A stretch of 32,860 bases of DNA from Spirochaetaceae bacterium (GCA_007695285.1 REEC01000161.1:1-32860), one strand, 5' to 3'; shown: positions 22,331 through 31,104, counted from the stretch's first letter. Numbers and translations are program-made. Notes: generated from the sequence alone by a model not told the origin.

Positions 22331-22885
22331 ATGATCACACAAACGGAAAAAGAGAACGCGCAGAAAGCCGCGAACGAGTTGTTCGAGAAAGCCGGAATCC
22401 TCGTGACCGAGAAAGAGCGCGCGTCGGTCGAAGTCGCGGACTTCGGGCTCGGGAACCTTCGCGTCGAGGGCGCGCAGATCCTCACGCTCGTTCAAACCGA
22501 ACGGCTCGGGGTGAAACTGCTCGCGCTGACACCCGGTCAGACGCTGCCGGAACACTGGCATCCTCCGGTCGGCGACGACCCCGGCAAGGAGGAAACCGTC
22601 CGGCACGTGTACGGCGAACTCTACGTCTATCTCGCGGGCCCCGACACGATGGTTCACGGCACGATCCCTCCCGGGAAGGATGCGGTGTACACATTGCGCC
22701 GGGAAGTCGTGATGAAACCGGCCGATCAAATGACGTGCGCACCGGGGGAGAAGCACTGGTTTCAGGCCGGTCCGAGCGGTGCGGTGGTCTACAGCTTCTC
22801 GACGGTGGCGCGTGACATCCTCGATCAGTTCACCGATCCCGACGTCAAGCGGCAGACCGTGGTTCAACAGGAGACGCAGTCATGA
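22331..22885 (+). CDS. D-lyxose ketol-isomerase family protein
   Basis: The 184-residue cupin-type protein matches D-lyxose isomerases (YdaE family), which interconvert D-lyxose and D-xylulose (also mannose and fructose) with Mn2+. Motifs: LPEHWHPPVGDDPGKEETVR, which contains the metal-binding His-x-His and Glu, then HVYGELYVY, and APGEKHWFQAGPSGAV with the last His. The DDPGKEETVR stretch is specific to this family, which makes it distinct from ordinary cupins. Its stop overlaps the next gene by 4 bases (ATGA). No Shine-Dalgarno-like sequence is clear before the ATG (GTACGGTGGCAC). Confidence 0.85.
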   Translation: MITQTEKENAQKAANELFEKAGILVTEKERASVEVADFGLGNLRVEGAQILTLVQTERLGVKLLALTPGQTLPEHWHPPVGDDPGKEETVRHVYGELYVYLAGPDTMVHGTIPPGKDAVYTLRREVVMKPADQMTCAPGEKHWFQAGPSGAVVYSFSTVARDILDQFTDPDVKRQTVVQQETQS

Positions 22886-23730
22886 GCGGAGAGATGAAAG
22901 CACTCGATCGAATCATCGTCGCGGTCGCGCCGGTCGCGCACGTCGGACACGAGCTGCCGGCCGGGACAAAAAACCCGATCACAGTGGATGAAGTCGCCGA
23001 CGAGGCGGCTCGGTGCTGGAACGAGGGCGCGTCGATCGTGCATCTTCACGTGCGCGACGAAACCGGCGAACAGGTGTCCGACCGCACGTTTTTCGGTCGG
23101 ACTCTCGACCGCATCCGCGGTGAAACCGAGCTGATCGTGAACGGCTCGACCGGAGCGATCACGCCGCTCTCGCTCGAGGAGCGCTGCGTCTCACTCGACG
23201 ATCCGCGCGTCGAGGTCGGGAGCCTGAACATGGGCTCGGTCAACTTCGGGGAAACCGTGTACATCAATACGGTGCCGGACATCCGCTTCTGGGCGAACCG
23301 GATGCGCGAGCGGAACGTCGTGCCCGAGCTCGAGACGTTTAACCCGAGCATGATCACGACCGCGTTCGCGCTCCGCGACGAAGGTATTCTCGCCGATCCG
23401 CTGCACTTCAACTTTGTGCTCGGTTTCAAGAACGCGATCTCATCCGACGCGCGAAACCTGTTCTACCTCGCGGACTTGCTCCCCGACGGAACCGAGTGGG
23501 GACTCGTGCACGAAGGCATGATCGACCTGTCGCTCGTTGCCGCGGCGATCGGGCTCGGCGCGCGGACCGTCCGTGTCGGGTTCGAGGACGGCGCGTTCCT
23601 TCGCCCCGGGGTTGCCGCGCGCAGCAACGCGGAGCTCGTAGCGAACGTCGTCGCGTTGATCCGTACGATCGGCAAAGAAGTCGCGACCCCGGCCGAGGCG
23701 CGGGCGATGTGGGGTCTGCCTCCGATTTGA
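22882..23730 (+). CDS. BKACE (3-keto-5-aminohexanoate cleavage-type) enzyme, DUF849
   Basis: BKACE enzymes condense a beta-keto acid with acetyl-CoA and release acetoacetate and a new acyl-CoA. The 282-residue length and the motifs fit: HLHVRDETG with the zinc ligands His54 and His56, GSLNMGSVNFG, PELETFNPSM, and RVGFEDG with the third ligand Glu235. The family has many different substrates; none is apparent here, although the context (D-lyxose isomerase in the same transcript) hints at a sugar-derived keto acid. It overlaps the D-lyxose isomerase stop by 4 bases. Confidence 0.9.
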   Translation: MSGEMKALDRIIVAVAPVAHVGHELPAGTKNPITVDEVADEAARCWNEGASIVHLHVRDETGEQVSDRTFFGRTLDRIRGETELIVNGSTGAITPLSLEERCVSLDDPRVEVGSLNMGSVNFGETVYINTVPDIRFWANRMRERNVVPELETFNPSMITTAFALRDEGILADPLHFNFVLGFKNAISSDARNLFYLADLLPDGTEWGLVHEGMIDLSLVAAAIGLGARTVRVGFEDGAFLRPGVAARSNAELVANVVALIRTIGKEVATPAEARAMWGLPPI

Positions 23731-23756
23731 CGAAGAGCCGCCGATTGGTCGATGAT
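23727..23756 (+). promoter_or_regulatory. Possible promoter of the acetyltransferase gene, leaderless
   Basis: TTGACG (23727-23732, starts inside the BKACE stop region), 18-base spacer, GATGAT (23751-23756). The start would fall at about 23763, the A of the ATG; there is no ribosome binding site. Confidence 0.35.
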
Positions 23757-23762
23757 ACGACG

Positions 23763-24467
23763 ATGGACACATTTTTCACCGACGCGTATCGCGATCTGCC
23801 CGCCGAGGAGATCGAGCGCTACCATCGAACCGTGTTCCTGAACATGGACTCGCCGGCCGCCGAGCGGCTTCGAAACGAGTACTATCGGACGGTGTTACGG
23901 CGAATGGGGGACGGCGTCAGAATCGGCCGCGGCGTCACGATCATCAATCCGGAACGAATCTCGCTCGGCGATAACGTCGTGATCAGCGACGACTGTACGC
24001 TGATCGCGCGATCCGAACGTGGTATCACGCTCGGTTCGGGCGCGCGGCTCATGCACCGCGTGTACCTCGACACCGAGGGGGCCGACGGATTCATCGAGAT
24101 CGGCGAGCGCGTATACATCGGCACCGCGTGCCTGCTGCACGGGCACAAAGGCCTCGTGATCGGAGCCGATTCGCTTCTCGCGCAGAACATCACGATCACG
24201 CCGTACTCGCACATCTTCGAAGACCCGGACAAGCCGATCATCGCACAAGGCGGACACACGCGGATGGTGACGATCGGACGCGACTGCTACCTCGGGATGA
24301 GCGTCACGGTTTTATACTCCGCGGACATCGGCGATGGAGCGGTCATCGGGTCGGGCGCGGTCGTCGTAAAACCGGTTCCGCCGTACTCGGTCGCGGTCGG
24401 CGTTCCGGCGAAGGTCATCCGCTCGCGGGGCCGTCAGGTCGGCGGTCCCGCCTCGCGCGAGGGGTGA
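23763..24467 (+). CDS. Left-handed beta-helix acetyltransferase (WbbJ/maltose-transacetylase type)
   Basis: The 234-residue protein has the hexapeptide repeat pattern of LbH acyltransferases at about 50-220: VRIGRGVTIINPERISLGDNVVISDD, GEGADGFIEIGERVYIG-like, ITITPYSHIFEDPDKPI, VTIGRDCYLGMSVTVL, GAVIGSGAVVVKPVPPYSVAVGVPAKVI. These give a trimeric enzyme that uses an acyl-CoA to modify a sugar or amine; the terminal PPYSVAVGVPAKVI motif is typical of sugar O-acetyltransferases. The ATG at 23763 lies 32 bases after the BKACE gene without a Shine-Dalgarno site. Its last 53 bases overlap the end of the convergent transporter gene. Confidence 0.85.
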   Translation: MDTFFTDAYRDLPAEEIERYHRTVFLNMDSPAAERLRNEYYRTVLRRMGDGVRIGRGVTIINPERISLGDNVVISDDCTLIARSERGITLGSGARLMHRVYLDTEGADGFIEIGERVYIGTACLLHGHKGLVIGADSLLAQNITITPYSHIFEDPDKPIIAQGGHTRMVTIGRDCYLGMSVTVLYSADIGDGAVIGSGAVVVKPVPPYSVAVGVPAKVIRSRGRQVGGPASREG

Positions 24468-26013
24468 CGAGCAGCCGGCGCAGCTCACGTTCCTCGGCCT
24501 CGTCGATCACGGGCATCGAAACCGTTTCATCCGGCGCGGCGGCAAGTCCGTCGGTCGCCGTGTGACTATCGCCTCCGGCAGCCTCGCGGCGCGCGGTGAG
24601 GTACGACTTGAGACGCGAGTGCAGCCCGGACGAGAGCGGGAACCGTGAGGCGATGAGCATCGTGATCGCGATGAACACGAGCGGCACCGCGGCAAAGACC
24701 ACGCGCAGAACCATCACAAATCCCGCGCTCTGTTGCGCCTCTGCAACAGCTGAAACACCGGCCTCGATCGTCTCGACCGGAGAGGTGTACCCGGCAAGAT
24801 CGATCGCCTGCCCGACGAGAAAGATCGCGAACGCACCGGTGAGTTTTCTCAGGAACGTCAGAACGCCGGCGAAAATACCTTCGCGCCGGCGTCCGCTCAC
24901 GAGCTCATCGACGTCCGGGATATCCGGGAAGATCGCGTACGCCATCACGATCACGCCACCCGTCCCGGAGCCGACAAGCGCTGCGAACACGAAGTACACC
25001 CAGACCGGGAGTCCGGGACGGAGTAAAAGACTCAAGACCATCGCGCCCGCCCAGATAAAGCCGCCGACCATGAACGCACCACGTTTGCCGATCCGACGGC
25101 TCAGCGCGTAGTACGCGGGCAAGAGCGCGAGCTGCACGATCAGCAGCGTCCCGAGCAGGTAGTTCGTGATCTCGGGCACACCAAGGTGGTACGTCACAAA
25201 AAAAACGATGATCGAGAGCACGATGTCCATCGCGGCGAGCGCGAACAGGAACATCAAAATGAAGACGCGGAACGTGCGGATCCGAAACGGTTCGAGAAAG
25301 GACCGGAGGTCACCGGGCGTCGTTCGCTTGCTGAACTCCGGCCGTTCCCACGTCGTGAAGAACGTCGCGAGGTACGGGAGCGCGAAGAAAAGCCCAAAAA
25401 TCAGGCCCATGAGCGGATACCCGACCGCGCGGTTCGCGGCGGCATCGATAATCATCAGCGGCAGGAGCGCGCAGATGATCGTCGAGACCTCGGAGAACGC
25501 CATCCGGAACACGGTCAACCGGCTTCGCTCGCCGTAGTCGAGCGTGAGCTCGCTCGCGAGCGCGTTGTACGGGATCATCACCATCGTGATCACGGTCGAG
25601 AAGAACAGGTACGACGCGAGCGCGTACGCGAACTTCGCCCACTCCGCGGCGAAGCCGGCCGGGTACCAGAGCAGGAAGAAGCTCAACACGATGAACGGAA
25701 TTCCGACGAGGAAGTACGGGCGGCGACGACCCCACCGGCTGCGCGTCCGGTCGGAGATCATCCCCATGAGCGGATCGCTCACCGCGTCCCATCCACGCGC
25801 GATCAGAACGATTACCCCCGCGAGCGCGGGCCGAATGCCGACGACGTCGGTGAGAAAGATCAGGTACAGGGTCGAGACGATGAAAAACGCGCCGCCGCCG
25901 TACAAGTCGCCCGCGCCGTACCCGAGCCGTGTCCGAAGCGGGAGGCGATCGCCTGGGGCCGTGGTTGAGCCCGTGGCAGTACCTTTACTGTTGGATCTCT
26001 CCGAGTTGTCCAT
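24415..26013 (-). CDS. GPH/MFS-type sugar (cation symporter) transporter
   Basis: A 532-residue inner-membrane permease of the glycoside-pentoside-hexuronide cation symporter family: LGYGAGDLYGGGAF at the start, ARGWDAVSDPLMGMISDRTRSRWGRRRPY (the MFS loop 2-3 motif, here split across the family pattern), TMVMIPYNALASELTLDYGERSRL, and VGSGTGGVIVMAYAIFPDIPDVDE in the second half. Twelve hydrophobic segments are expected. The C-terminal 60 residues are polar and unlike the rest. GGAGGT lies 5 bases before the ATG, which overlaps the stop of the MetH-like gene by 1 base. The solute is not identifiable. Confidence 0.86.
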   Translation of the reverse strand: MDNSERSNSKGTATGSTTAPGDRLPLRTRLGYGAGDLYGGGAFFIVSTLYLIFLTDVVGIRPALAGVIVLIARGWDAVSDPLMGMISDRTRSRWGRRRPYFLVGIPFIVLSFFLLWYPAGFAAEWAKFAYALASYLFFSTVITMVMIPYNALASELTLDYGERSRLTVFRMAFSEVSTIICALLPLMIIDAAANRAVGYPLMGLIFGLFFALPYLATFFTTWERPEFSKRTTPGDLRSFLEPFRIRTFRVFILMFLFALAAMDIVLSIIVFFVTYHLGVPEITNYLLGTLLIVQLALLPAYYALSRRIGKRGAFMVGGFIWAGAMVLSLLLRPGLPVWVYFVFAALVGSGTGGVIVMAYAIFPDIPDVDELVSGRRREGIFAGVLTFLRKLTGAFAIFLVGQAIDLAGYTSPVETIEAGVSAVAEAQQSAGFVMVLRVVFAAVPLVFIAITMLIASRFPLSSGLHSRLKSYLTARREAAGGDSHTATDGLAAAPDETVSMPVIDEAEERELRRLLVTPRARRDRRPDGPASG

Positions 26014-26735
26014 CAGGCACCTCCGAGCGGGGCTCCACACATTTCGTCACCGTCACCCGCGTGTGCGAGCGCCGCGTCGTACGGTGCGCGACGGTTCGGG
26101 CAGTTTTCCCGCGTGCAGACCTTGCAGTTCATGTAGTTCACCTCGGACCGGAAAAACACACCCGATACGGTCTTGTTCGGCACCATCAGAAAGCTGTCGG
26201 TCAGCGTGACACCGATCTCGTCGGTCGCGCCGTCGAGCAACTCGAACAGCCGGACCTGCTGCGCGATCGGCCAGACGTCCGCGTCGCCGGAGCCCGGGTT
26301 CATCGTCGCGAGCTTCTTCGAGCCGACGTGCTCGGCGATGCGGCCGCGGACCCACGCAGACGCTTGCGTCAACGCGGCCTGTTTGATCTGATCGACCCAG
26401 TAGAACGCGAGGTAATCATACGCTGCGAGATCGAACCCCTCGAGCTCGGCTCCACACGTCGTCACATACGGGTACACGCGCTCGACGCCCTCGAGGTTGC
26501 ACCGCAAGATCTCGCTGTTGAACGTCACGCCGCCGATCACGACGTCCCACTCCTCGGGCCCGCCGAGCCGCTCAACCTCAACCTCCGCGTACACGGCTTT
26601 CGGTATCAAGAGAGGCGCTGCGACGCGTGCGAGCCGGAGCGCCTCATCGGCGAGCTCATCCGAGCCGTCGATCGACGCGGCCCTCAAGAACGCGCTCTCG
26701 TCAAAGGTCCACGGAATGTCTCGTACGATCGTCAT
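26013..26735 (-). CDS. Vitamin B12-dependent methionine synthase activation domain-like protein
   Basis: The 240-residue product resembles stand-alone relatives of the MetH activation domain found beside corrinoid methyltransferase genes. The pattern ATMNPGSGDADVWPIAQQVRLF followed by IGVTLTDSFLMVPNKTVSG matches the AdoMet-binding motif (R-x-x-x-G-Y-type region) of that domain loosely, and the C-terminal CKVCTRENCPNR (Cys clusters) suggests a metal or Fe-S site, unlike MetH itself. It is likely to re-methylate or reactivate a corrinoid protein; no corrinoid protein is in the window, although the URO-D-fold protein at 1610 could be related to it. AAGGAG is 6 bases before the ATG. Confidence 0.7.
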   Translation of the reverse strand: MTIVRDIPWTFDESAFLRAASIDGSDELADEALRLARVAAPLLIPKAVYAEVEVERLGGPEEWDVVIGGVTFNSEILRCNLEGVERVYPYVTTCGAELEGFDLAAYDYLAFYWVDQIKQAALTQASAWVRGRIAEHVGSKKLATMNPGSGDADVWPIAQQVRLFELLDGATDEIGVTLTDSFLMVPNKTVSGVFFRSEVNYMNCKVCTRENCPNRRAPYDAALAHAGDGDEMCGAPLGGA

Positions 26736-26884
26736 TCGGAGCTCCTTGTGCGGTGTGCGGTTTTGGGCACCATCGTACCCGAACTCGCCGTACGCCGCAA
26801 CACGATCGTTTCACCTGTCGTGTTGCCTGCCGTATTGCCGGGCAGCCGTCGTCCGGGTACGCTACACAGAGGGAAATCAGCACG

Positions 26885-27784
26885 ATGAAAACCTGGCAGG
26901 TGTTTGTCCTCTGTGTCGTAACGGTATTGCTCGCGGCGGCGGTCGTTATCGCTCAAGTCGCGTTCAGGCTCGATCGCACTGTCCTGTCGTACGGGTTCCT
27001 GAACCGCACGACCCAGGCGTGGCTCGATCCGCTTGACGACGCGTCGGTCCACGCACGTACCGTCGAAGGCGCGTATCGCGCGGCGCGGCGCGCAGCGGGG
27101 GTCGCGATTCCGCGTGAACTCGATCCGCACGTCGTGCGCGCGGCGACCGAAGCCTTCTCGACCGGGATGATCCGCCACACCGTCGCGAACTGGGTAATCG
27201 AGATTCACAGGGTGATTCGGGGAGATCGTACCCAGATAGTACTCCCGGTCGCTCTGTCGCCGTTCAAGAACGCCATGCTTTCCGAGATACGATCCGGATT
27301 CAGCCCGGACGAGGTGCGTGCGTTCGCCGCCGCGGTCGAGACGATCCCGGCGTCGCTCGACCTCGTTGAAACTATGCCGGACGCGGTTCAGCGCAGAATC
27401 GTCAACGCTCTGCGTCGGTCGACGTTTCTTTCGGTATTGCTGCAGTACGTCTTCCCGGGGATCCTGATCGCGGCGTGTTTTTTTCATCGGCGAATCGGAC
27501 TCGGCGTGTTCGCGACGGGCATCGCGTTCGCAGCAGCGGGTATTCCAACACTCATCGCGGCGTATCTTCACGCCGAAACCGCTGCTCGTTTGGTGGACGC
27601 GGGACTCGCCGGCCTGTTGCCCGAGTACGTCTCGTGGCTTCGGACGGGAATGGGCTCCACGGTCCAAACGATAATCGAGTCGGGCCGCGTCGCCTCGCTG
27701 ATCGTGACGGGGTACGGAGTCGCGGCGATCTTGGTGGGAGGGTTTGTGATCGCGACCGGACGTGATGTCACGGTCGGCGAGTAG
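26885..27784 (+). CDS. Membrane protein of unknown function
   Basis: The 299-residue product starts with a hydrophobic segment (about 6-25, MKTWQVFVLCVVTVLLAAAVV), followed by about 150 residues of soluble, helix-rich sequence predicted outside the cytoplasm, then three hydrophobic segments at about 180-200, 205-225 and 275-295. I recognise no domain; QAWLDPLDDAS and FSTGMIRHTV have no motif meaning known to me. GAGGG lies upstream of the ATG at 26885. It ends exactly where the convergent GNAT gene ends, with stops adjacent and no space for a terminator. Confidence 0.75.
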   Translation: MKTWQVFVLCVVTVLLAAAVVIAQVAFRLDRTVLSYGFLNRTTQAWLDPLDDASVHARTVEGAYRAARRAAGVAIPRELDPHVVRAATEAFSTGMIRHTVANWVIEIHRVIRGDRTQIVLPVALSPFKNAMLSEIRSGFSPDEVRAFAAAVETIPASLDLVETMPDAVQRRIVNALRRSTFLSVLLQYVFPGILIAACFFHRRIGLGVFATGIAFAAAGIPTLIAAYLHAETAARLVDAGLAGLLPEYVSWLRTGMGSTVQTIIESGRVASLIVTGYGVAAILVGGFVIATGRDVTVGE

Positions 27785-28222
27785 TCACGGGTTTGGCCGG
27801 CTGTCGTCGATCAGCCGTTTCCCCATACACAGCACATCGTCTTCCACAAAACCGATACGCCGGTAGAACTCGATCACCTTTGTGTTCGTTTTTCGAATTT
27901 GTAAATTGATTTTCGGACAGCCGATTGCGCGACACCGGCATTCGAGTTCACCCATGATTGCAGCCGCTATGCCGTTACCTTGCCGTTCAGGCGACACGGC
28001 GAGGTAGTTGACCCACGCGCGGTGCCCCTCGTAGCCACCCATCGCGCTTCCGACGACCTCGCCGTCGACGAGCGCGACGAGAAACAGCTCGACCCCGTCG
28101 ACGAGCTTCCGGTCGATGTCCTTATCCGGATCGTTCTGCGGATAGACAAGACCACAATCGTGCCAGATCCGCACGACTGCCGTGCGATCGTGCTCGGCGA
28201 AGGTTCGGATTTCGATGTTCAT
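27785..28222 (-). CDS. GNAT family N-acetyltransferase (YpeA-like)
   Basis: A 145-residue acetyl-CoA-dependent acetyltransferase. The core is VVGSAMGGYEGHRAWVNYLAV, the pyrophosphate-binding motif A SPERQGNGIAAAIMGELE (Q-x-x-G-x-A pattern), and motif B NTKVIEFYRRIGFVED. It resembles E. coli YpeA in length and motifs; the substrate is unknown. It is separated from tatC by 64 bases with a hairpin, and is convergent with the membrane protein. No ribosome binding site is seen; a GATATT (28231-28236) lies 8 bases before the ATG, so a leaderless message is possible. Confidence 0.85.
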   Translation of the reverse strand: MNIEIRTFAEHDRTAVVRIWHDCGLVYPQNDPDKDIDRKLVDGVELFLVALVDGEVVGSAMGGYEGHRAWVNYLAVSPERQGNGIAAAIMGELECRCRAIGCPKINLQIRKTNTKVIEFYRRIGFVEDDVLCMGKRLIDDSRPNP

Positions 28223-28250
28223 CGACGCAGAATATCGAGCGCCGGGTGAA

Positions 28251-28272
28251 AAGACAACCGGCGTCGCGCCGG
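28251..28272 (-). terminator. Terminator-like hairpin downstream of tatC
   Basis: Minus strand: CCGGCG-CGA-CGCCGG (28258-28272) followed by a T-rich run TTGTCTTTTC. A 6-bp GC stem is short but the T-run is in the right place after the tatC stop. Confidence 0.45.
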
Positions 28273-28286
28273 CGCGTCGTGTCGAG

Positions 28287-29024
28287 TTACGCGGATGGTT
28301 TGGACCGTGCGAGGATTGACGCGGCGAGTACGCTGAGCTCGAACAGGCCGATCATCGGACCCGCAAGGAGAATCTGAGACACGACGTCCGGCGGGGTCAA
28401 AAGCGCCGAGAGAACTATGATCACGACGTACACCCATTTTCGCGCGGCCCGAAGAGCACTCGGTGTGACGAGGCCAATTTTCGCGAAAATCACGATCACG
28501 ATCGGCATCTCGAACGCGAGGCCAAACGCAAAGACGATCGAGAGCACAAAACCGACGTATCCGCCGAACGAGAACAACGGCTGGACCGCGGGGCTTGCGT
28601 ACTGCAGGAAGAACCGCAACGTTATGGGAAGAATCACACGATACGCGAAGAACGCACCGGCGGCAAAGAAGAACGTCCCACCGAGAAGCACGAATCGTCC
28701 TGCTCGTTTTTCGCTCCGCTCAAGAGCGGGTCTGACGAACAACCAAATCTGGAACAGCGTCACCGGCAGCGTGATAAGAAAACCAAGCACGAACGATAAT
28801 CGCAGATACGCAAGGAAGAGCTCGGGTGGTGCCAGGTACACAAACTCGACCGTTCCGGCGGGTGCAAGCACGAGACGGACGATATCTTCGATAAAAAGGT
28901 AACACACCCCACCGGCGACGACAACGGAAATGATGACGATGAAAAGCCTCGTGCGGAGTTCGGTAAGGTGGTCGACGAGCGTCATCTGTCCGACGTCGGT
29001 CGATTTATCGCTGTTCACGATCAA
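28287..29024 (-). CDS. tatC: Sec-independent protein translocase TatC
   Basis: TatC is the multispanning inner-membrane receptor for twin-arginine signal peptides. The 245-residue product has the characteristic MTLVDHLTELRTRLFIVIISV beginning, EDIVRLVLAP, YLAPPELFLAYLRLSFVLGFLITLP, and later GTFFFAAGAFFAYRVILP and FAFGLAFEMPIVIVIFAKIGLV, ending in LTPPDVVSQILLAGP. Six hydrophobic segments are visible. The TTG at 29024 is the longest start; GTG at 29018 or ATG at 28985 (family-like N-terminus) may be used. A TATACT box (29029-29034) ends 4 bases before the TTG, so the message may be leaderless. No tatA or tatB is in the window. Confidence 0.95.
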   Translation of the reverse strand: MIVNSDKSTDVGQMTLVDHLTELRTRLFIVIISVVVAGGVCYLFIEDIVRLVLAPAGTVEFVYLAPPELFLAYLRLSFVLGFLITLPVTLFQIWLFVRPALERSEKRAGRFVLLGGTFFFAAGAFFAYRVILPITLRFFLQYASPAVQPLFSFGGYVGFVLSIVFAFGLAFEMPIVIVIFAKIGLVTPSALRAARKWVYVVIIVLSALLTPPDVVSQILLAGPMIGLFELSVLAASILARSKPSA

Positions 29025-29059
29025 AGTATACGTCCAAGACGACCCACGTGAAAAGAACC

Positions 29060-29087
29060 TTGCATCTCACACGCGGAACGGTACAAT
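29060..29087 (+). promoter_or_regulatory. Promoter of the DinB-like gene
   Basis: TTGCAT (29060-29065), 16-base spacer, TACAAT (29082-29087); start near 29094, giving an 11-base leader with GGGGG upstream of the ATG. Confidence 0.65.
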
Positions 29088-29104
29088 GGCGAAGGGGGAA
29101 ACCG

Positions 29105-29596
29105 ATGACATTCAAGGAATACATTCTGCATCAGCTCCGCGAAATGAAGCGCGAGCTGTCGTTCTCGATAGACGGCGTCGACACTGAAGACATGTTCTCG
29201 TTCGAGCCGGTCGGGCACTGGCCGGTCGGGTGGATCGCCGAGCACTGCACGCAAGTCGCGGACAAATTTTTGATCGCGCCGTTTCACGGCTCGCAGATGC
29301 TCGAGTACGCCGATCAGGTCCAGAACTGGACCACACGGGAACCAAAACCCGGCGACAGCTACCCCACCCCCGCTGAGATTTCGCGGCGGTGGGAGGAAGT
29401 CGCCGACAAGATCATCGATACCGTCGGAGCGATGTCCGATCAGGATCTGCAGGCGTCACCGGGCCCGGAGCCGTACGTACACAGCATCCTCCGCGTGATC
29501 AACCACACAAACTCGCACCTGCGAAGTCTCTGGTGCATCCTCGGAGAACGCCGCGTCGACCACAAGTGGGAGGATCAGAAACCCTTCCTCGCGTGA
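29105..29596 (+). CDS. DinB-like (DUF664-type) four-helix metal-binding protein
   Basis: The 163-residue product has the DinB/YfiT-like pattern of a four-helix bundle with three His ligands: an early His in GWIAEHCTQVADK, and the pair in INHTNSHLRSL. Such proteins have varied roles, often in thiol transfer or detoxification; the activity of this one cannot be inferred. The ATG at 29105 has AAGGGGG about 6 bases upstream, while a longer frame starting at 29048 lies over the promoter. It is divergent from tatC. Confidence 0.72.
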   Translation: MTFKEYILHQLREMKRELSFSIDGVDTEDMFSFEPVGHWPVGWIAEHCTQVADKFLIAPFHGSQMLEYADQVQNWTTREPKPGDSYPTPAEISRRWEEVADKIIDTVGAMSDQDLQASPGPEPYVHSILRVINHTNSHLRSLWCILGERRVDHKWEDQKPFLA

Positions 29597-29623
29597 TCGA
29601 CGCGTGATATGCGGGGCCACGAT

Positions 29624-29653
29624 ACCGTGCGCCCGGCGAGGCGAGCGCACGGT
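29624..29653. terminator. GC-rich hairpin between convergent DinB-like and catalase genes
   Basis: ACCGTGCGC (29624-29632) and GCGCACGGT (29645-29653) form a 9-bp stem with a 12-base loop. No U-tract follows on either strand, so it is only a possible bidirectional terminator. Confidence 0.4.
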
Positions 29654-29661
29654 GGGGAGGT

Positions 29662-31104
29662 TTATCGGTTTGCGGCGAGAGCTTTTTGAACTCCGGCGGC
29701 GTAGTCCGGGTGCACTTTCTCGAAATGGCCGAGCTGGCGTTCGACGATGTGCTCCGGGACTCCGGCCATCGCCGCGGCGATGTTCGCGAACAGCCGTTCT
29801 TTCTGACCGGCGTCGAACAGGTTGAACAACGCGCGCGGCTGACCGTAGTCGTCGTTTCCGTCGCGATGGTCGTACCGGTCGGCGTCACCGGAAACCTTTA
29901 ACGGCGGCTCGGCGAGATCCGGGCTCTCGGTCGGTCCGTCGAACGAGTTGGGTTCGTAGTACGCGTCCGGGTTCGGATTGTTCGCGAAGAAGCGCATCTG
30001 GCCGTCTTTGTGGTAATGGTTCACCGGCGAGTGCGCCGCGTTCACGGGCAGAGCCTCGTAATGTGTCCCGAGCCGATGCCGATGCGCGTCGGCGTACGAG
30101 AAAATCCGCGCCTGAAGCATCTTGTCCGGCGAGAAACCGATACCGGGCACGATGTTCGACGGTGAGAACGCCGCCTGTTCGATCTCGGCGAAGTAGTTAT
30201 CGGGGTTCCGGTTCAGCTCCATCACTCCGACATCGATCAACGGATACTCGCCGTGCGGCCAGACCTTTGTGAGATCGAACGGGTTGTACGATGTTTTCTC
30301 CGCGTCGGCCTCGGGCATCACCTGAACGCAGAAGCGCCACTTCGGGAACTCGCCTTTTTCGATCGACCCGTAGAGATCCTCCTGCGTCGATTCGCGCGTT
30401 CGCCCGACGACCGTCGCGGCCTCGTCGTTTGTCCAGTGTTTGTGACCTTGCATCGTTTTGAAGTGAAACTTAACCCAGAACCGCTCGTTCTTCGCGTTGA
30501 TGAAGCTGTACGTGTGACTCCCGTAACCGTTGATATGTCGTACGTCGGTCGGCAGACCGCGATCGGACATCAGAATCGTGACCTGGTGAAGCGACTCGGG
30601 CGAGAGCGACCAGAAGTCCCACATCGCGGTCGCCGATCGCAGATTGGTGCGTGGATGCCGCTTCTGCGTGTGGATGAAGTCCGGGAACTTGTACGGGTCA
30701 CGGACAAAAAAGACCGGCGTATTGTTGCCGACCATGTCCCAGTTCCCGTCCTCGGTGTAGAACTTCAACGCAAATCCACGGACGTCGCGTTCGGCGTCCG
30801 CGGCGCCGGCCTCACCCGCGACGGTCGAGAACCGCGCGAGCATCTCGGTTTTTTTGCCGACCTGCGCAAAGACTCTCGCCTTCGAGTACGCGGTAATGTC
30901 GTGCGTGATCGTGAGTGTGCCGTACGCGCCCCACCCTTTTGCGTGCACGACGCGTTCGGCGATCCGCTCGCGGTTCTGGTGCGCGAGTTTCTCGATCAGC
31001 TGGTAGTCCTGCATCAGTACCGGACCGCGCGGCCCCGCGGTCATCGCGTTCTGGTTGTCGACGATCGGAGCGCCGGCCGTCGTCGTCAATTTCTTCTCAC
31101 TCAT
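29662..31104 (-). CDS. katA: Heme catalase, monofunctional
   Basis: A 480-residue catalase of the small-subunit clade, which disproportionates hydrogen peroxide. The distal His is His54 in [12 protein letters not shown], the distal Asn is in [11 protein letters not shown], and the proximal heme Tyr is in [23 protein letters not shown]-like and [13 protein letters not shown] elements are also characteristic. GGAGG sits 5 bases before the ATG at 31104. Its upstream region contains inverted repeats that could bind a peroxide or iron regulator. Length and motifs are complete. The protein has no signal peptide and is cytoplasmic. Confidence 0.97.
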   Translation of the reverse strand: MSEKKLTTTAGAPIVDNQNAMTAGPRGPVLMQDYQLIEKLAHQNRERIAERVVHAKGWGAYGTLTITHDITAYSKARVFAQVGKKTEMLARFSTVAGEAGAADAERDVRGFALKFYTEDGNWDMVGNNTPVFFVRDPYKFPDFIHTQKRHPRTNLRSATAMWDFWSLSPESLHQVTILMSDRGLPTDVRHINGYGSHTYSFINAKNERFWVKFHFKTMQGHKHWTNDEAATVVGRTRESTQEDLYGSIEKGEFPKWRFCVQVMPEADAEKTSYNPFDLTKVWPHGEYPLIDVGVMELNRNPDNYFAEIEQAAFSPSNIVPGIGFSPDKMLQARIFSYADAHRHRLGTHYEALPVNAAHSPVNHYHKDGQMRFFANNPNPDAYYEPNSFDGPTESPDLAEPPLKVSGDADRYDHRDGNDDYGQPRALFNLFDAGQKERLFANIAAAMAGVPEHIVERQLGHFEKVHPDYAAGVQKALAANR

